From: Solibacillus faecavium | Lineage (GTDB): Bacteria > Bacillota > Bacilli > Bacillales_A > Planococcaceae | Direction of reading: 5' to 3' | NCBI RefSeq assembly: GCF_014836905.1 | Contig: NZ_JACSPZ010000001.1 | Span: forward strand, 434,001-498,000 | DNA: 64,000 nucleotides | Part shown: positions 27,252-37,000 of the stretch, piece after piece | Position numbering within the stretch: position 1 is the first letter of the stretch | How the letters are laid out: the number at the start of each line of letters is the position of its first letter | The notes under the pieces: generated by a model | What the model saw: only the letters and a program-made list of their open reading frames with translations | What the model was told of the DNA's origin: nothing | Databases searched by the model: none | Translations under genes and position numbers: made by a program

Positions 27252-28166
27252 TTACTGATAGCGTGTTCTATTTTGGAACTCTTTTAAAGCATTTTCAGTA
27301 ATTTCCTCTGGATTTTTACGTTCCGTATTCCACCATCTACGGAAAATCTTAAATAAAATAACGCCGAAAATAATTTCCTGAATTATTTTCATTAATACAC
27401 CGCCAACTTGCTGGTCACTTATTAAATCCATATTTGAGAATAACTCCGGACCTGATAATGTAAGCCCTGACAATGTTGTTGAAGGTACACATAATTCCAT
27501 CGCCTTCAGCCACATATCACTATCGCTATATGTACCATACATTGGACTTGTAGCAAAAATAATAAGAGCACATGCAGGTGTAATTAAAACTGCATTCGAT
27601 GCAATGTAAGCTAATTTATTCATATTTTTCATTTCATGCTGACCTTCTACATTATTTAATAGTGGCCAATACATAAAAATAGCGGAAATAAATAAAATCG
27701 ACGTATAAGCTAAATGATAAAATTCATTTAGTTTTATTGTGTCAAAAACAGATGGCAGGTGATAAACCGAAAATAGACCAATAAATACTACTATCGAAAC
27801 TAATGGTTTAGTAAAAATACGGAAAATTGACCGGAAAACTGGCGCCTCCACGACTACCTTCCAAACCCACCATGGAATTCCTTTTATAAATAAGATCGGC
27901 ACTAATAATAATAAAAATGCCATTTGCACCATATGCATCGTAAACATGATATGGCCAAGCAAATCAATCGGAGATCCTTTAATAATATAAAAAGAAATAA
28001 TTCCTAGAACGAAATATATTGCCTCGTTTTTCTTTAATGGTTCACTTTCTTTAAATTTACTTTGCCATTTGACTGTTAGTAAAAAATAAAAAATTGTTAT
28101 GACTAGTAAGCCCATAATTAAATAGGGACTCCATAATGCTTGAAAACCAAATATACTTATCGGCAT
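27252..28166 (-). CDS. ctaG: Cytochrome c oxidase assembly factor CtaG (caa3 type)
   Basis: Polytopic membrane protein needed for assembly of cytochrome caa3 oxidase in Bacillus; unrelated to the mitochondrial Cox11-type CtaG. It has 304 residues and about seven membrane segments, with the family pattern LLGHIMFTMHMVQMAFLLLLVPILFIKGIPWW and QQVGGVLMKIIQEIIFGVILF. AAAGGAGCGG precedes the ATG. A terminator between it and ctaF shows it has its own transcript or reads through at low level. Confidence 0.93.
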   Translation of the reverse strand: MPISIFGFQALWSPYLIMGLLVITIFYFLLTVKWQSKFKESEPLKKNEAIYFVLGIISFYIIKGSPIDLLGHIMFTMHMVQMAFLLLLVPILFIKGIPWWVWKVVVEAPVFRSIFRIFTKPLVSIVVFIGLFSVYHLPSVFDTIKLNEFYHLAYTSILFISAIFMYWPLLNNVEGQHEMKNMNKLAYIASNAVLITPACALIIFATSPMYGTYSDSDMWLKAMELCVPSTTLSGLTLSGPELFSNMDLISDQQVGGVLMKIIQEIIFGVILFKIFRRWWNTERKNPEEITENALKEFQNRTRYQ

Positions 28167-28301
28167 ATGACCGCTCCTTTAACCTCAGTAATTTCATTAT
28201 AGATGGCAATTTCTCCAACTTCAATGAAAGAACTATGACAATTGTTTGAATCAAACATATATTTTTAATACTGTTTATAATATAAAATTGCTAAAAATGA
28301 G

Positions 28302-28330
28302 AAAAACGTCCTTAGCTTTCGCTAAGGACG
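28302..28330 (-). terminator. Terminator of the ctaCDEF operon
   Basis: Ten-base perfect stem CGTCCTTAGC / GCTAAGGACG with a TTTC loop, followed by five T residues on the minus strand, just past the ctaF stop. Confidence 0.92.
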
Positions 28331-28337
28331 CCTTAAA

Positions 28338-28688
28338 TTAGTAGTTCCCCCACCAAATAATTGTTGTAAACGCTACGAAGAACGTAAACGCGATGAAGGC
28401 TGCACTCCAAATAAAGAATTCAATTACGCCAACCATATGAGTTGAGCGATCTTCCAAGTGCATAAAAGCGTACAGTTGCAACACCACTTGTATTCCAGCT
28501 AATAATAAAATAATTGGAATAATGAAAGTTGGTGAAAAATCTGCTAGTACAGCAGCAAATGCGATAAATGTTAAGAAAATCATGATCGCAAAGTTTACTA
28601 CTTGTTTACGCATATGAGCTTTTGAATGAGCTTTATCATATTCATATTGTGCTTGAGTACGTACTTCTACATGAGTTTCGTGTCCCAT
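28338..28688 (-). CDS. ctaF: Cytochrome c oxidase subunit IVB (CtaF)
   Basis: Small subunit IV of the caa3 oxidase, a stabilising membrane subunit without cofactors. The 116 residues have a cytoplasmic His-containing N-terminus (MGHETHVEVRTQAQYEYDKA) and three membrane segments, the second followed by the conserved VVLQLYAFMHLEDRSTH. It begins one base after the ctaE stop, last gene of the operon. Confidence 0.93.
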   Translation of the reverse strand: MGHETHVEVRTQAQYEYDKAHSKAHMRKQVVNFAIMIFLTFIAFAAVLADFSPTFIIPIILLLAGIQVVLQLYAFMHLEDRSTHMVGVIEFFIWSAAFIAFTFFVAFTTIIWWGNY

Positions 28689-28689
28689 A

Positions 28690-29316
28690 TTATCCCAACA
28701 CTCCCATCAGATATACTACTGTAAAGATGAATACCCATACAACGTCAATGAAGTGCCAGTATAAAGAAGCGGCAAAGAACTTCGGTGCATTGTATAAGTT
28801 TAATCCGCGACTACTGTTACGGATAATTAATCCTGTAATCCATACTAAACCAATAACTACGTGAAGCCCGTGCATTCCTACAAGTGTAAAGAATGCAGAA
28901 GAGAATGCAGATTGTGTATAACCAAATCCAATATGCACATAGTGGTAGAACTCGTAAATTTCTAGGCAAAGGAACGCTAAACCTAAAAGCACTGTAATTC
29001 CCATCCAAGTACGAACACCCGAATAGTTATAATTTTTCATATGGTACATTGCATATACCGATGTCAATGAAGATGTAAGAAGTAGCATCGTCATAATAAA
29101 CGCTAATGGTAATTCATAAAGATCTTTTGCAAAGTATGTCATACCTGCTGGACCGCTGTCTTTAAGTGCGATATATGTAGCAAATACACTCGCAAATAAT
29201 ACTGTATCCGATGCTAGGAAAATCCAAAGTCCAACTAACTTGTTTTTCCCTTCCAATGTAGCTTGTTCAGGGTGTTTTGGCCAAGTTTGTGGAGTAAATT
29301 TTTGATTAATATCCAT
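28690..29316 (-). CDS. ctaE: Cytochrome c oxidase subunit III (CtaE)
   Basis: Membrane subunit III of the haem-copper oxidase. The 208 residues have five membrane segments, as in bacterial short forms, and the family motifs KLVGLWIFLASDTVLFASVFATY, LVGMHGLHVVIGLVW and YWHFIDVVWVFIFTVVYL. Its start overlaps the ctaD stop by one base. Confidence 0.96.
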   Translation of the reverse strand: MDINQKFTPQTWPKHPEQATLEGKNKLVGLWIFLASDTVLFASVFATYIALKDSGPAGMTYFAKDLYELPLAFIMTMLLLTSSLTSVYAMYHMKNYNYSGVRTWMGITVLLGLAFLCLEIYEFYHYVHIGFGYTQSAFSSAFFTLVGMHGLHVVIGLVWITGLIIRNSSRGLNLYNAPKFFAASLYWHFIDVVWVFIFTVVYLMGVLG

Positions 29317-31256
29317 TACTTGTTACCCCCTTTTATACCTGTTGCACGGTAATTAGCTAAATCTGCTTCAATACTTTCGATTTCAGCAACCGTTACATGG
29401 AATCCTAAATCATCTTTGAATGAACGAATAATCATACATGCAATCGTTAAACCTAATCCACCAATAATTAATGCTAATGAAACTATTGCTGGAGCCCCAG
29501 TAGCTGTACCTGCCTGAACTTGATCACCCCATGGGCTATATAACGCACCGAATGCAGCAATCATCGTACCAATTGACATAATAAACGGTAAAATTGAATT
29601 GTTTGGCATATGAATTTCACCTAGTGGCTCTGCATAGACCATACCTTCTTTGTTACCTTCTTCTTTTTCAATCCAATAAGGATCGAATCCACGAACAAGT
29701 GGAGTTTGTTTAAAGTTATAGAATGGTAGCGGAGTTTCGATTGCCCACTCAAGAGAACGACCATCGCCCCAGTAATCACGACGGTTAACAGGCTCTGATT
29801 TGATCGATAATAATACATCGATTACTAATATTATTACCCCGATACCCATCATAATAGCACCAATTGATGAAATAAAGTTGAATAAATCCCAACCTTGACC
29901 ACCCATGTACGTGAATACACGACGTGGCATACCCATTAATCCTAAGAAGTGCTGTACGAAGAACGTTAAATGGAAACCAATAAAGAATATCCAGAAAGTA
30001 AGTACGCCCAGTTTCGGATTCAATGCACGGTTAAACATAATCGGCCAGTAGAAGTGTGCCGAACCGAATAGTGCTGTTACGATACCACCTACAATTACGT
30101 AATGGAAGTGGGCTACGATAAAGTAAGAATCGTGTAATTGGTAGTCAAGCGGTGCAGTTGCCTGCATTACCCCTGTTACCCCACCCGCAACGAATGAAGG
30201 GATGAAACCAAGTGCATATAGCATTGGTACTGTAACTTTAATTGAACCGCCCCAAATAGTAAGAATCCAGTTGAATACTTTCATCCCCGTCGGAACAGCG
30301 ATCGCCATTGTTGCAACAGCGAAGATTGCGTTCGCAGTAGCACCTAAACCAACTGTGAACATGTGGTGGGCCCATACCATGAACCCTAAGAAACCGATTA
30401 AGATTGTTGCGAATACCATTGAAGAGTATCCGAATAAACGTTTACGAGCAAACACTGGAATAATTTCAGAGAATAAACCGAATGCTGGTAATACTAAAAT
30501 GTATACTTCCGGGTGACCGAAAATCCAGAATAAATGCTCCCAAATAATTGTGTTACCACCCATTGTATGATCGAAGAAATTTGCTCCGAACATACGGTCA
30601 ACTAACATTAAGAATAATCCACCTGTAAGTGGAGGGAAAGCGAATAAGATTAATGAACTTGAAACTAAAGTAGTCCAAGTAAATAGTGGCATACGCATGA
30701 ACGTCATACCAGGTGCACGCATCGTAATAATCGTTACGATAAAGTTAATACCTGAGATTAACGTACCCGCACCAGAAATTTGTAGACCTAAAATATAGAA
30801 ATCAATACCATGGCCCGGTGAGTATAAAGATAATGATGCATACGAAGTCCAACCTGCATCAGGTGCTCCACCTAAAAAGAATGACAGGTGAAGGAATACC
30901 GCACCAATAAAGAATAACCAAAATCCTAATGAGTTTAAAAACGGGAATGCAACGTCACGCGCACCAATTTGAAGTGGAACAATCGCGTTCATAAATGCAA
31001 ATATAATAGGTGTTGCTGCTAAAAACAGCATCGTTGTGCCGTGCATTGTTAATAATTCGTTAAATAGGCCTGCAGAAATGAATGTACTTTCTGGGAACAT
31101 TAATTGAATACGCATAAGTAACGCTTCAAATCCTGCAATTGCGAAGAACAGTGTACCGGCTGCTAAATACATAATCGCGATCTTTTTATGATCGACCGTT
31201 GTTAAATAGTCCCATACATGTGCCCCGAAGCCCTTTTTCTGTGTAACAGAGCTCAC
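29316..31256 (-). CDS. ctaD: Cytochrome c oxidase subunit I (CtaD)
   Basis: Catalytic subunit of the proton-pumping caa3 oxidase, holding haem a, haem a3 and CuB. All metal ligands are visible: haem a His in LTMHGTTM, the Tyr-His pair in WEHLFWIFGHPEVYILVLPAFG, the HH pair in VWAHHMFTVG, and the a3/a His pair in FIVAHFHYVIVGG. Start at GTG 31256 (646 residues), which has AAGGAGG eight bases upstream; the TTG at 31274 precedes that site. A C-terminal extension beyond the 12-helix core, typical of Bacillus-type oxidases, includes two further membrane segments. Confidence 0.97.
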   Translation of the reverse strand: MSSVTQKKGFGAHVWDYLTTVDHKKIAIMYLAAGTLFFAIAGFEALLMRIQLMFPESTFISAGLFNELLTMHGTTMLFLAATPIIFAFMNAIVPLQIGARDVAFPFLNSLGFWLFFIGAVFLHLSFFLGGAPDAGWTSYASLSLYSPGHGIDFYILGLQISGAGTLISGINFIVTIITMRAPGMTFMRMPLFTWTTLVSSSLILFAFPPLTGGLFLMLVDRMFGANFFDHTMGGNTIIWEHLFWIFGHPEVYILVLPAFGLFSEIIPVFARKRLFGYSSMVFATILIGFLGFMVWAHHMFTVGLGATANAIFAVATMAIAVPTGMKVFNWILTIWGGSIKVTVPMLYALGFIPSFVAGGVTGVMQATAPLDYQLHDSYFIVAHFHYVIVGGIVTALFGSAHFYWPIMFNRALNPKLGVLTFWIFFIGFHLTFFVQHFLGLMGMPRRVFTYMGGQGWDLFNFISSIGAIMMGIGVIILVIDVLLSIKSEPVNRRDYWGDGRSLEWAIETPLPFYNFKQTPLVRGFDPYWIEKEEGNKEGMVYAEPLGEIHMPNNSILPFIMSIGTMIAAFGALYSPWGDQVQAGTATGAPAIVSLALIIGGLGLTIACMIIRSFKDDLGFHVTVAEIESIEADLANYRATGIKGGNK

Positions 31257-31297
31257 AACATTAACCTCCTTCAAAGTTTCTCTCTAATTGTGTATAA

Positions 31298-32368
31298 CTA
31301 CTTTTCTACTGATAGTGTCATTAAATAATCAGCAATTGCTTCTGCTTCTTCAGGGCTAACATTATAAGTTCCAGTCATTGTGTTTCCTGGCTTATAAGGT
31401 TCAGGATCTTTAATCCAGTTTGCTGTATTTTCTGCAGTATGCTCTAAGAAACCAGCAACACGGTTACGATCACCGAATGTTGTTAAGTTAGGGCCAAGAC
31501 CATTACCGGCAACTGCCGATACTGCGTGACATCCTAAACAAGAGTTAGCAAATGTTGCTTCACCAATATCAGATGATTCTCTATCTGCTGTTTGACCTTC
31601 TGTTGCTTGCATTGCTGTTACCCAAGCATTAAATGCTTCTGGCTCAAGCGCTTTAACTTTGAAGTCCATTAATGCATGTGAAGGACCACATAATTCAGCA
31701 CATTTACCGTAGAATACGCCTTCTCCATCATTTAAGCCTGCAGATTCTTTATCAAACTGTAAATAGAATTTGTTAATGCCATCTACGTTTGTATCCATCT
31801 TACCGCCTACTGCAGGAATCCAGAACGAGTGCTTTACGTCAGATGCGATTAGGTTGAAGTATACTTTTTCTCCAGTTGGAACTACTAATTCTTGAGCTGT
31901 AATAATTCCTTGGTTTGGATACTCAAACTCCCACCAATATAACTTTGCCGTTACATTTACTGTAAGTGCAGTTTTATTACCTTCTTCGTCTACCTCATCC
32001 ATTGCAGCTACATCTGCAAATTTATAAGTATAGGTTAATGTCGGTACAGCTAAGATTATTAATAGAATAATTGGAATAACTGTCCAGATAACTTCCAATG
32101 TGTGGCTACCTTCCACTTGCTTTGGCATATGGTTTTCGCCAACTTTTGTACGGCGGAATTTGAAGAATGCTACTAAATAGATAGCCGATACTACAACTAC
32201 TACTAATGTCATAATCCAAATAGCTAATATTAAAATATCTAATTGCTCTTTACCGACCGCACCTGCTGGGCGAAGAGTTGAAATATATTCTTCACCACAT
32301 GCTGAAAGGAATACTGTCATTACTGTTAATAACGAAAATAATCGCCATTTTTTAAGCCCTTTCATCAT
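31298..32368 (-). CDS. ctaC: Cytochrome c oxidase subunit II with fused cytochrome c (CtaC)
   Basis: Membrane-anchored lipoprotein that accepts electrons and passes them through CuA to subunit I. The 356 residues comprise a lipoprotein signal (VFLSACGEE, lipidated Cys24), two membrane segments, a cupredoxin domain with CuA ligands CAELCGPSHALM, and a fused C-terminal cytochrome c domain with CLGCH haem motif and distal Met near the end (NTMTGTYNV). The fused haem makes this a caa3 oxidase. First gene of ctaCDEF; the ctaB gene that precedes it in B. subtilis is absent. Confidence 0.97.
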   Translation of the reverse strand: MMKGLKKWRLFSLLTVMTVFLSACGEEYISTLRPAGAVGKEQLDILILAIWIMTLVVVVVSAIYLVAFFKFRRTKVGENHMPKQVEGSHTLEVIWTVIPIILLIILAVPTLTYTYKFADVAAMDEVDEEGNKTALTVNVTAKLYWWEFEYPNQGIITAQELVVPTGEKVYFNLIASDVKHSFWIPAVGGKMDTNVDGINKFYLQFDKESAGLNDGEGVFYGKCAELCGPSHALMDFKVKALEPEAFNAWVTAMQATEGQTADRESSDIGEATFANSCLGCHAVSAVAGNGLGPNLTTFGDRNRVAGFLEHTAENTANWIKDPEPYKPGNTMTGTYNVSPEEAEAIADYLMTLSVEK

Positions 32369-33060
32369 AGCTTATTAAACCCCTCTTTCTTCATTATATT
32401 TTCATGTGTAACTGGGACTGTTTATTATAAGAGTCCCCACATGTCGGCAGCGAATCATGCCATCTTTTACAAAATTTCGCCTACGTATGAGGAAGGTTTT
32501 TGTAATTTTGGTTGCACCTTTACCTGCTGTCTTCTTCAATAAGTGAATCTTTCTCACGTCCTATTGGCATGGCGAGAAGCGATTTAGACTATTTAACTTT
32601 TAATCTTCTTTTAAGTCTTCACTGGTTTTGATTACCAATTTCAATCTATAAGTGCAAGAAAACTTATTAGAAGCATTATCGTTAAAGCTATAGTGTTACA
32701 TGCACTATGGTAAATGTGTCCAATATATTACTACTCCTTTCAAATTTGTAAGCATATTCCGCTACCATAACTATATCTAAATTTGTATCGGATTTCTACA
32801 CGTTTCGAGAAATTTCAAATTTCATCATGTCAAACAGGTCGAAGCGTACAGAAATCTAAAACAACATCTTTATAGTAATGCATTTTCTGCCAATATTTGT
32901 GAAGGATAGGAGACGAATTTATGAACAATTTGTGAAAAACTGGATGCGTTTACATTACAATCCTTGATTGAAGTTGTATTTTTAACATTTTTTCGCTATC
33001 ATCTTAAACTAGAGACGCTCTTTGTAGCGACCTGAAAATTAAAGTAGGTGGGCTCACTAT
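32369..33060. other. 692-base noncoding region between ctaC and ctaA
   Basis: No open frame with a credible ribosome binding site was found. The stretch holds the divergent control region of ctaC (minus) and ctaA (plus). Near ctaC a six-base dyad GGGACT / AGTCCC (32414-32437) may form a leader hairpin. B. subtilis places ctaB beside this promoter region; I see no recognisable ctaB remnant. Near ctaA are two TTTGTGAA repeats and a possible promoter, listed separately. The region between about 32440 and 32880 shows nothing I can name. Confidence 0.6.
32896..33002 (+). promoter_or_regulatory. Candidate ctaA promoter with two ResD-box-like repeats
   Basis: TTTGTGAAG (32896-32904) and TTTGTGAAA (32929-32937) are direct repeats 33 bases apart, about three helical turns. 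They resemble the TTTGTGAAT site reported for ResD, which activates ctaA in B. subtilis. Downstream, TTGTAT (32974-32979), a 17-base spacer and TATCAT (32997-33002) could be the promoter, though the hexamers are weak, as expected for an activated promoter. ResD control is inference. Confidence 0.5.
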
Positions 33061-33972
33061 ATGCATCATAAATATTATAAGTTTTTAAAATGGTTTGCTG
33101 TATTGTCTACACTCGGTATGCTACTCATCCTCCAAGGTGGAGCACTTGTTACAAAGACTGACAGCGGTCTTGGCTGTGGAAGAAACTGGCCTGACTGTAA
33201 TGGTTCGTTGATTCCTAAAGAAATCACAACAGAAGTATTAATTGAATTTTCACATCGCCTCGTCACTGGATCTGTATCAATTTTCATTTTAATTTTAGTT
33301 ATTTGGACTTGGCGTGCTCTCGGTCATATTCGTGAAGTAAAATTATTAGGCTTTTTAGCAATGTTCTTCTTAATTCTCCAAGCGTTAATTGGCGCTGCAC
33401 AAGTTTTGTGGGGACAAGGCGACTTTATATTAGCATTGCATTTTGGTATTTCATTAATCTCTTTTGCTGCTGTTCTACTTCTTACTTTAATAGTATTTGA
33501 GGTCGACAAAAAATTTGATGCTGACCGCTTACACATGAGCAAGAAATTAAAAATACATACAATATGCGTTACTTTATATTCTTATATCGTTGTATATACT
33601 GGGGCTCTAGTGCGCCATACTGATGCAAGCCTTGTATGTCCGGATTGGCCATTCTGCCGTAATGATCAGCCACTTGCATTGCCTTACAATATGTACGAAT
33701 GGGTACAAATGGGTCACCGTTTTGCGGTTTTACTATTTGTTATTTGGATAGCCTACATTGCCATCCATGTCATTAGAAACTATAAACAGCAACGCGTTAT
33801 TTACTGGGGCTGGATTATTGCCCTTTCAATTGTTATTTTGCAAGTGATCGCCGGGATGCTAGTAGTACTTTTAAAACTGCAATTGTTTGTATCTTTAATG
33901 CATTCTTTATTGATTACCCTATTATTCGGATTATTATGTTATTTAATAATGATAGTTTCAAGGTCAAAATAA
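33061..33972 (+). CDS. ctaA: Haem A synthase CtaA
   Basis: Membrane enzyme oxidising the haem O methyl group to make haem A for the oxidase. The 303 residues have eight membrane segments and conserved haem ligands HR in EFSHRLVTG and MGHRFAVLLF and His in MHSLLITLLFG, plus extracellular Cys pairs GCGRNWPDC and CPDWPFC typical of Bacillus CtaA. AGGTGGG precedes the ATG. Divergent from ctaCDEF. It needs haem O from ctaB, which is not in this window. Confidence 0.96.
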   Translation: MHHKYYKFLKWFAVLSTLGMLLILQGGALVTKTDSGLGCGRNWPDCNGSLIPKEITTEVLIEFSHRLVTGSVSIFILILVIWTWRALGHIREVKLLGFLAMFFLILQALIGAAQVLWGQGDFILALHFGISLISFAAVLLLTLIVFEVDKKFDADRLHMSKKLKIHTICVTLYSYIVVYTGALVRHTDASLVCPDWPFCRNDQPLALPYNMYEWVQMGHRFAVLLFVIWIAYIAIHVIRNYKQQRVIYWGWIIALSIVILQVIAGMLVVLLKLQLFVSLMHSLLITLLFGLLCYLIMIVSRSK

Positions 33973-34012
33973 AAACCAAAAATAGAATAGTAGAACAAAT
34001 CAATTTAAAAAC

Positions 34013-34042
34013 AAAAAGCGCAGCAAATTTGCTGCGCTTTTT
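34013..34042. terminator. Bidirectional terminator between ctaA and pyc
   Basis: A perfect 30-base palindrome, AAAAAGCGCAGCAAA followed by its reverse complement, between convergent ctaA and pyc. A-runs and T-runs flank both sides so it works in both directions. Confidence 0.92.
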
Positions 34043-34049
34043 ATTATTA

Positions 34050-37000
34050 TTACTCCAATTCTATTAGTAAATCACCTGTTGAAATAGCATCGCCTGCTTT
34101 AGCGTATACTTCTTTTACGATACCATCTTTTGGTGCTTGTACTGTCGTCTCCATTTTCATAGCTTCTGTAATCAATAAATGCTCGCCACGTTTAACCGAG
34201 CTTCCTTTATTCACTACAACTTTTAATACTGTTCCCGGCATTGTTGCACCTATTTGATTAGGATTAGAAGAATCAGCCTTCAAAGCAATGCTGCCATCCA
34301 CTTCAACTGTTAAATCCTGTATAACTAGTTCACGGGATTGACCGTTCATTTCAAAATAAAGAACGCGTGTACCATCATGTTGCGGCTCTCCGATCGAAAC
34401 AAGTTTAATAATCAGTGTTTTTCCTTTTTCGATTTCTACTTCGATTTCCTCACCCAACCTTAAACCATATAGGAAAGTTGCTGTATCGAGTACAGAAATA
34501 TCACCGAATGATTCTACCGCCTGCATATATTGCTCGAACACTTTCGGATACAATGCATATGCAAGTACATCTTGTTTGGATGGTGTACGTTCGAACTTTT
34601 CTGTTAACTCCTCCGACAATTTATCAAAATCAACCGGTGGCAATAGCTCTCCTGGTCTTACTGTTATTGGTGTACGATCCTTTAATACAACTTGCTGAAT
34701 TTCCTTTGGGAATCCTCCATGTGGCTGACCTAAATACCCTTGGAAAAATTCAATTACTGATTCAGGGAAGTCAATCGTTTGCCCACGCTCAACAATATTG
34801 TCTTCTGTTAAATCGTTTTGCACCATGAATAAGGCCATATCGCCCACAACTTTTGAAGAAGGCGTTACTTTCACAATATCTCCAAACATTAAATTTACGC
34901 GTGAATACATCGATTTCACTTCATCCCAACGGTCACCCAGTCCTACAGCTTTCGCTTGCTGCTGCAAGTTACTATATTGACCACCCGGCATTTCATGGAC
35001 ATAAATTTCAGAATGTGGTGCATTCATGCCACTTTCGAAATCAACGTAGTATTTGCGTACATCTTCCCAATAATATGATAGCTTTTCCAAGCTTTCAATA
35101 TCGGCTCTTACATTTCGTTCTGAGCCTTTCATCGCATAGTATAAAGAATTGGCACTTGGCTGTGATGTTAAACCAGCCATTGAGCCTAATGCTGTATCTA
35201 TAATATCTACGCCCGCTTCGATTGCTTTTGCATATAAATAAATTCCGTTCCCGCTCGTATCATGAGTATGCAAATGAATCGGCAGACTTGTAGCCTCTTT
35301 AAGCTCTGAAATTAGGCGATATGCCGCTTGTGGTTTAAGTAAGCCTGCCATATCTTTAATTGCTAAAATATGGGCTCCTGTTGCTTCGAGCTCTTTTGCC
35401 ATATCTTTATAATATTGAACTGTGTATTTTGCACGTGAGTCATCTAAAATGTCTCCAGTATAGCAAATTGCCGCTTCTGCAACTTTTCCGCTATTACGCA
35501 CTTCATCAATTGCTACTTCCATTCCTTTAATCCAGTTAAGTGAATCGAAAATACGGAAAACATCCACTCCAGAAGTTGCTGACTCCTGAATAAATTCACG
35601 GATTAAGTTATCCGGGTAATTCGTATATCCTACCGCATTAGCTCCACGCAATAACATTTGGAATAAAACGTTCGGTACCTTTTTGCGTAACTTTTCCAAG
35701 CGGTCCCATGGATTTTCGCTTAAGAAGCGATATGCTACATCAAATGTCGCTCCACCCCACATTTCAAGTGAGAAATAGTTATGCATTAAATGTGATGTTT
35801 CATCCGCAATTTCAAGCATATCCTGTGAACGTACTCGTGTAGCAAGTAGTGACTGATGTGCATCACGGAATGTTGTGTCTGTTAAAAGTACATCTTCCTG
35901 CTCTTTAATCCATTTTACAAGTCCATCGGCGCCATGCGCATCTAAAATTTGTTTTGTTCCTGATGGTGAAGGAATTAAAATATCCACTTTCGGCTTTTCT
36001 GGCTGTACAAATATTGGCTTCGTACGTTTCTCAACACCCGGGAAACCATTTAAAGTAACATTACCAATATAGTTTAATAGTTTTGTTCCACGGTCTTTGC
36101 GTTCCGGGAACTCAAACAATTCAGGCGTTGTATCTATAAAGCTCGTATCAAATTCTCCTGATAGGAATTTATTGTGCAATACTACATTGCCTAAAAACGG
36201 AATATTTGTCTTAACCCCACGAATACGGAATTCGCGCAAGTTACGGTCCATTTTTGCTGCCGCTTCTTCAAACGTCATTCCCCACGTTGAAATTTTGACC
36301 AACAATGAATCGTAGTAAGGTGTTACTACGGCACCTTGGAAACCATTTCCTGCATCTAAACGTACACCAAAACCACCGCTTGAACGATATACCATCAACT
36401 TACCTGTATCTGGCATAAAGTTGTTTGCCGGATCTTCTGTTGTTACACGAGATTGTATCGCATATCCGAATAGTGGAATTTTATTTTGAGCAGGTACACC
36501 AACCTCCTTCGAGTGAAGGTCACGGCCCTCTGCTACTTTAATTTGAGCATGGACAATATCAATTCCTGTAATCATTTCTGTAATTGTATGTTCGACTTGA
36601 ATTCTCGGATTTACTTCAATGAAATAAAATTTATCATCCGCCACTAAAAATTCTACAGTACCTGCATTAATATAATTTACATTTTTCATTAATTTAACGG
36701 CTGCTTCGCAAATCTCATTGCGCAAATGTTCAGAAATTGAATTAGACGGTGCGATTTCAACAACCTTTTGATGACGTCGTTGAATCGAGCAATCCCGCTC
36801 ATATAAATGTACAATATTACCGTGTGTATCACCGATAATTTGCACTTCAATATGTTTCGGCTTAATAATAGCCTTTTCTACATATACTTCATCCGAGCCG
36901 AACGCTGCTTTTGCTTCTGATTTTGCTCGTTCATATGACGATTGAAGCTCTTCTTTCGAGCTTACTAAACGCATACCACGTCCGCCACCGCCAAGAGCTG

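Noticed and set aside
28302-28337. The ctaF-ctaG gap as an internal promoter
   Set aside because: The clear feature is a terminator for ctaCDEF; I could not identify convincing -35/-10 boxes for ctaG.
32922-32936. Four-codon ORF (ATG AAC AAT TTG TGA) after AGGAGA upstream of ctaA, possible leader peptide
   Set aside because: The likely ctaA promoter lies downstream of it, and its stop region coincides with the second TTTGTGAA repeat; chance is the simpler explanation.
34415-34828. Antisense open frame of 137 codons within pyc
   Set aside because: Fully covered by the pyruvate carboxylase coding sequence, no ribosome binding site, low-complexity Leu-rich translation.
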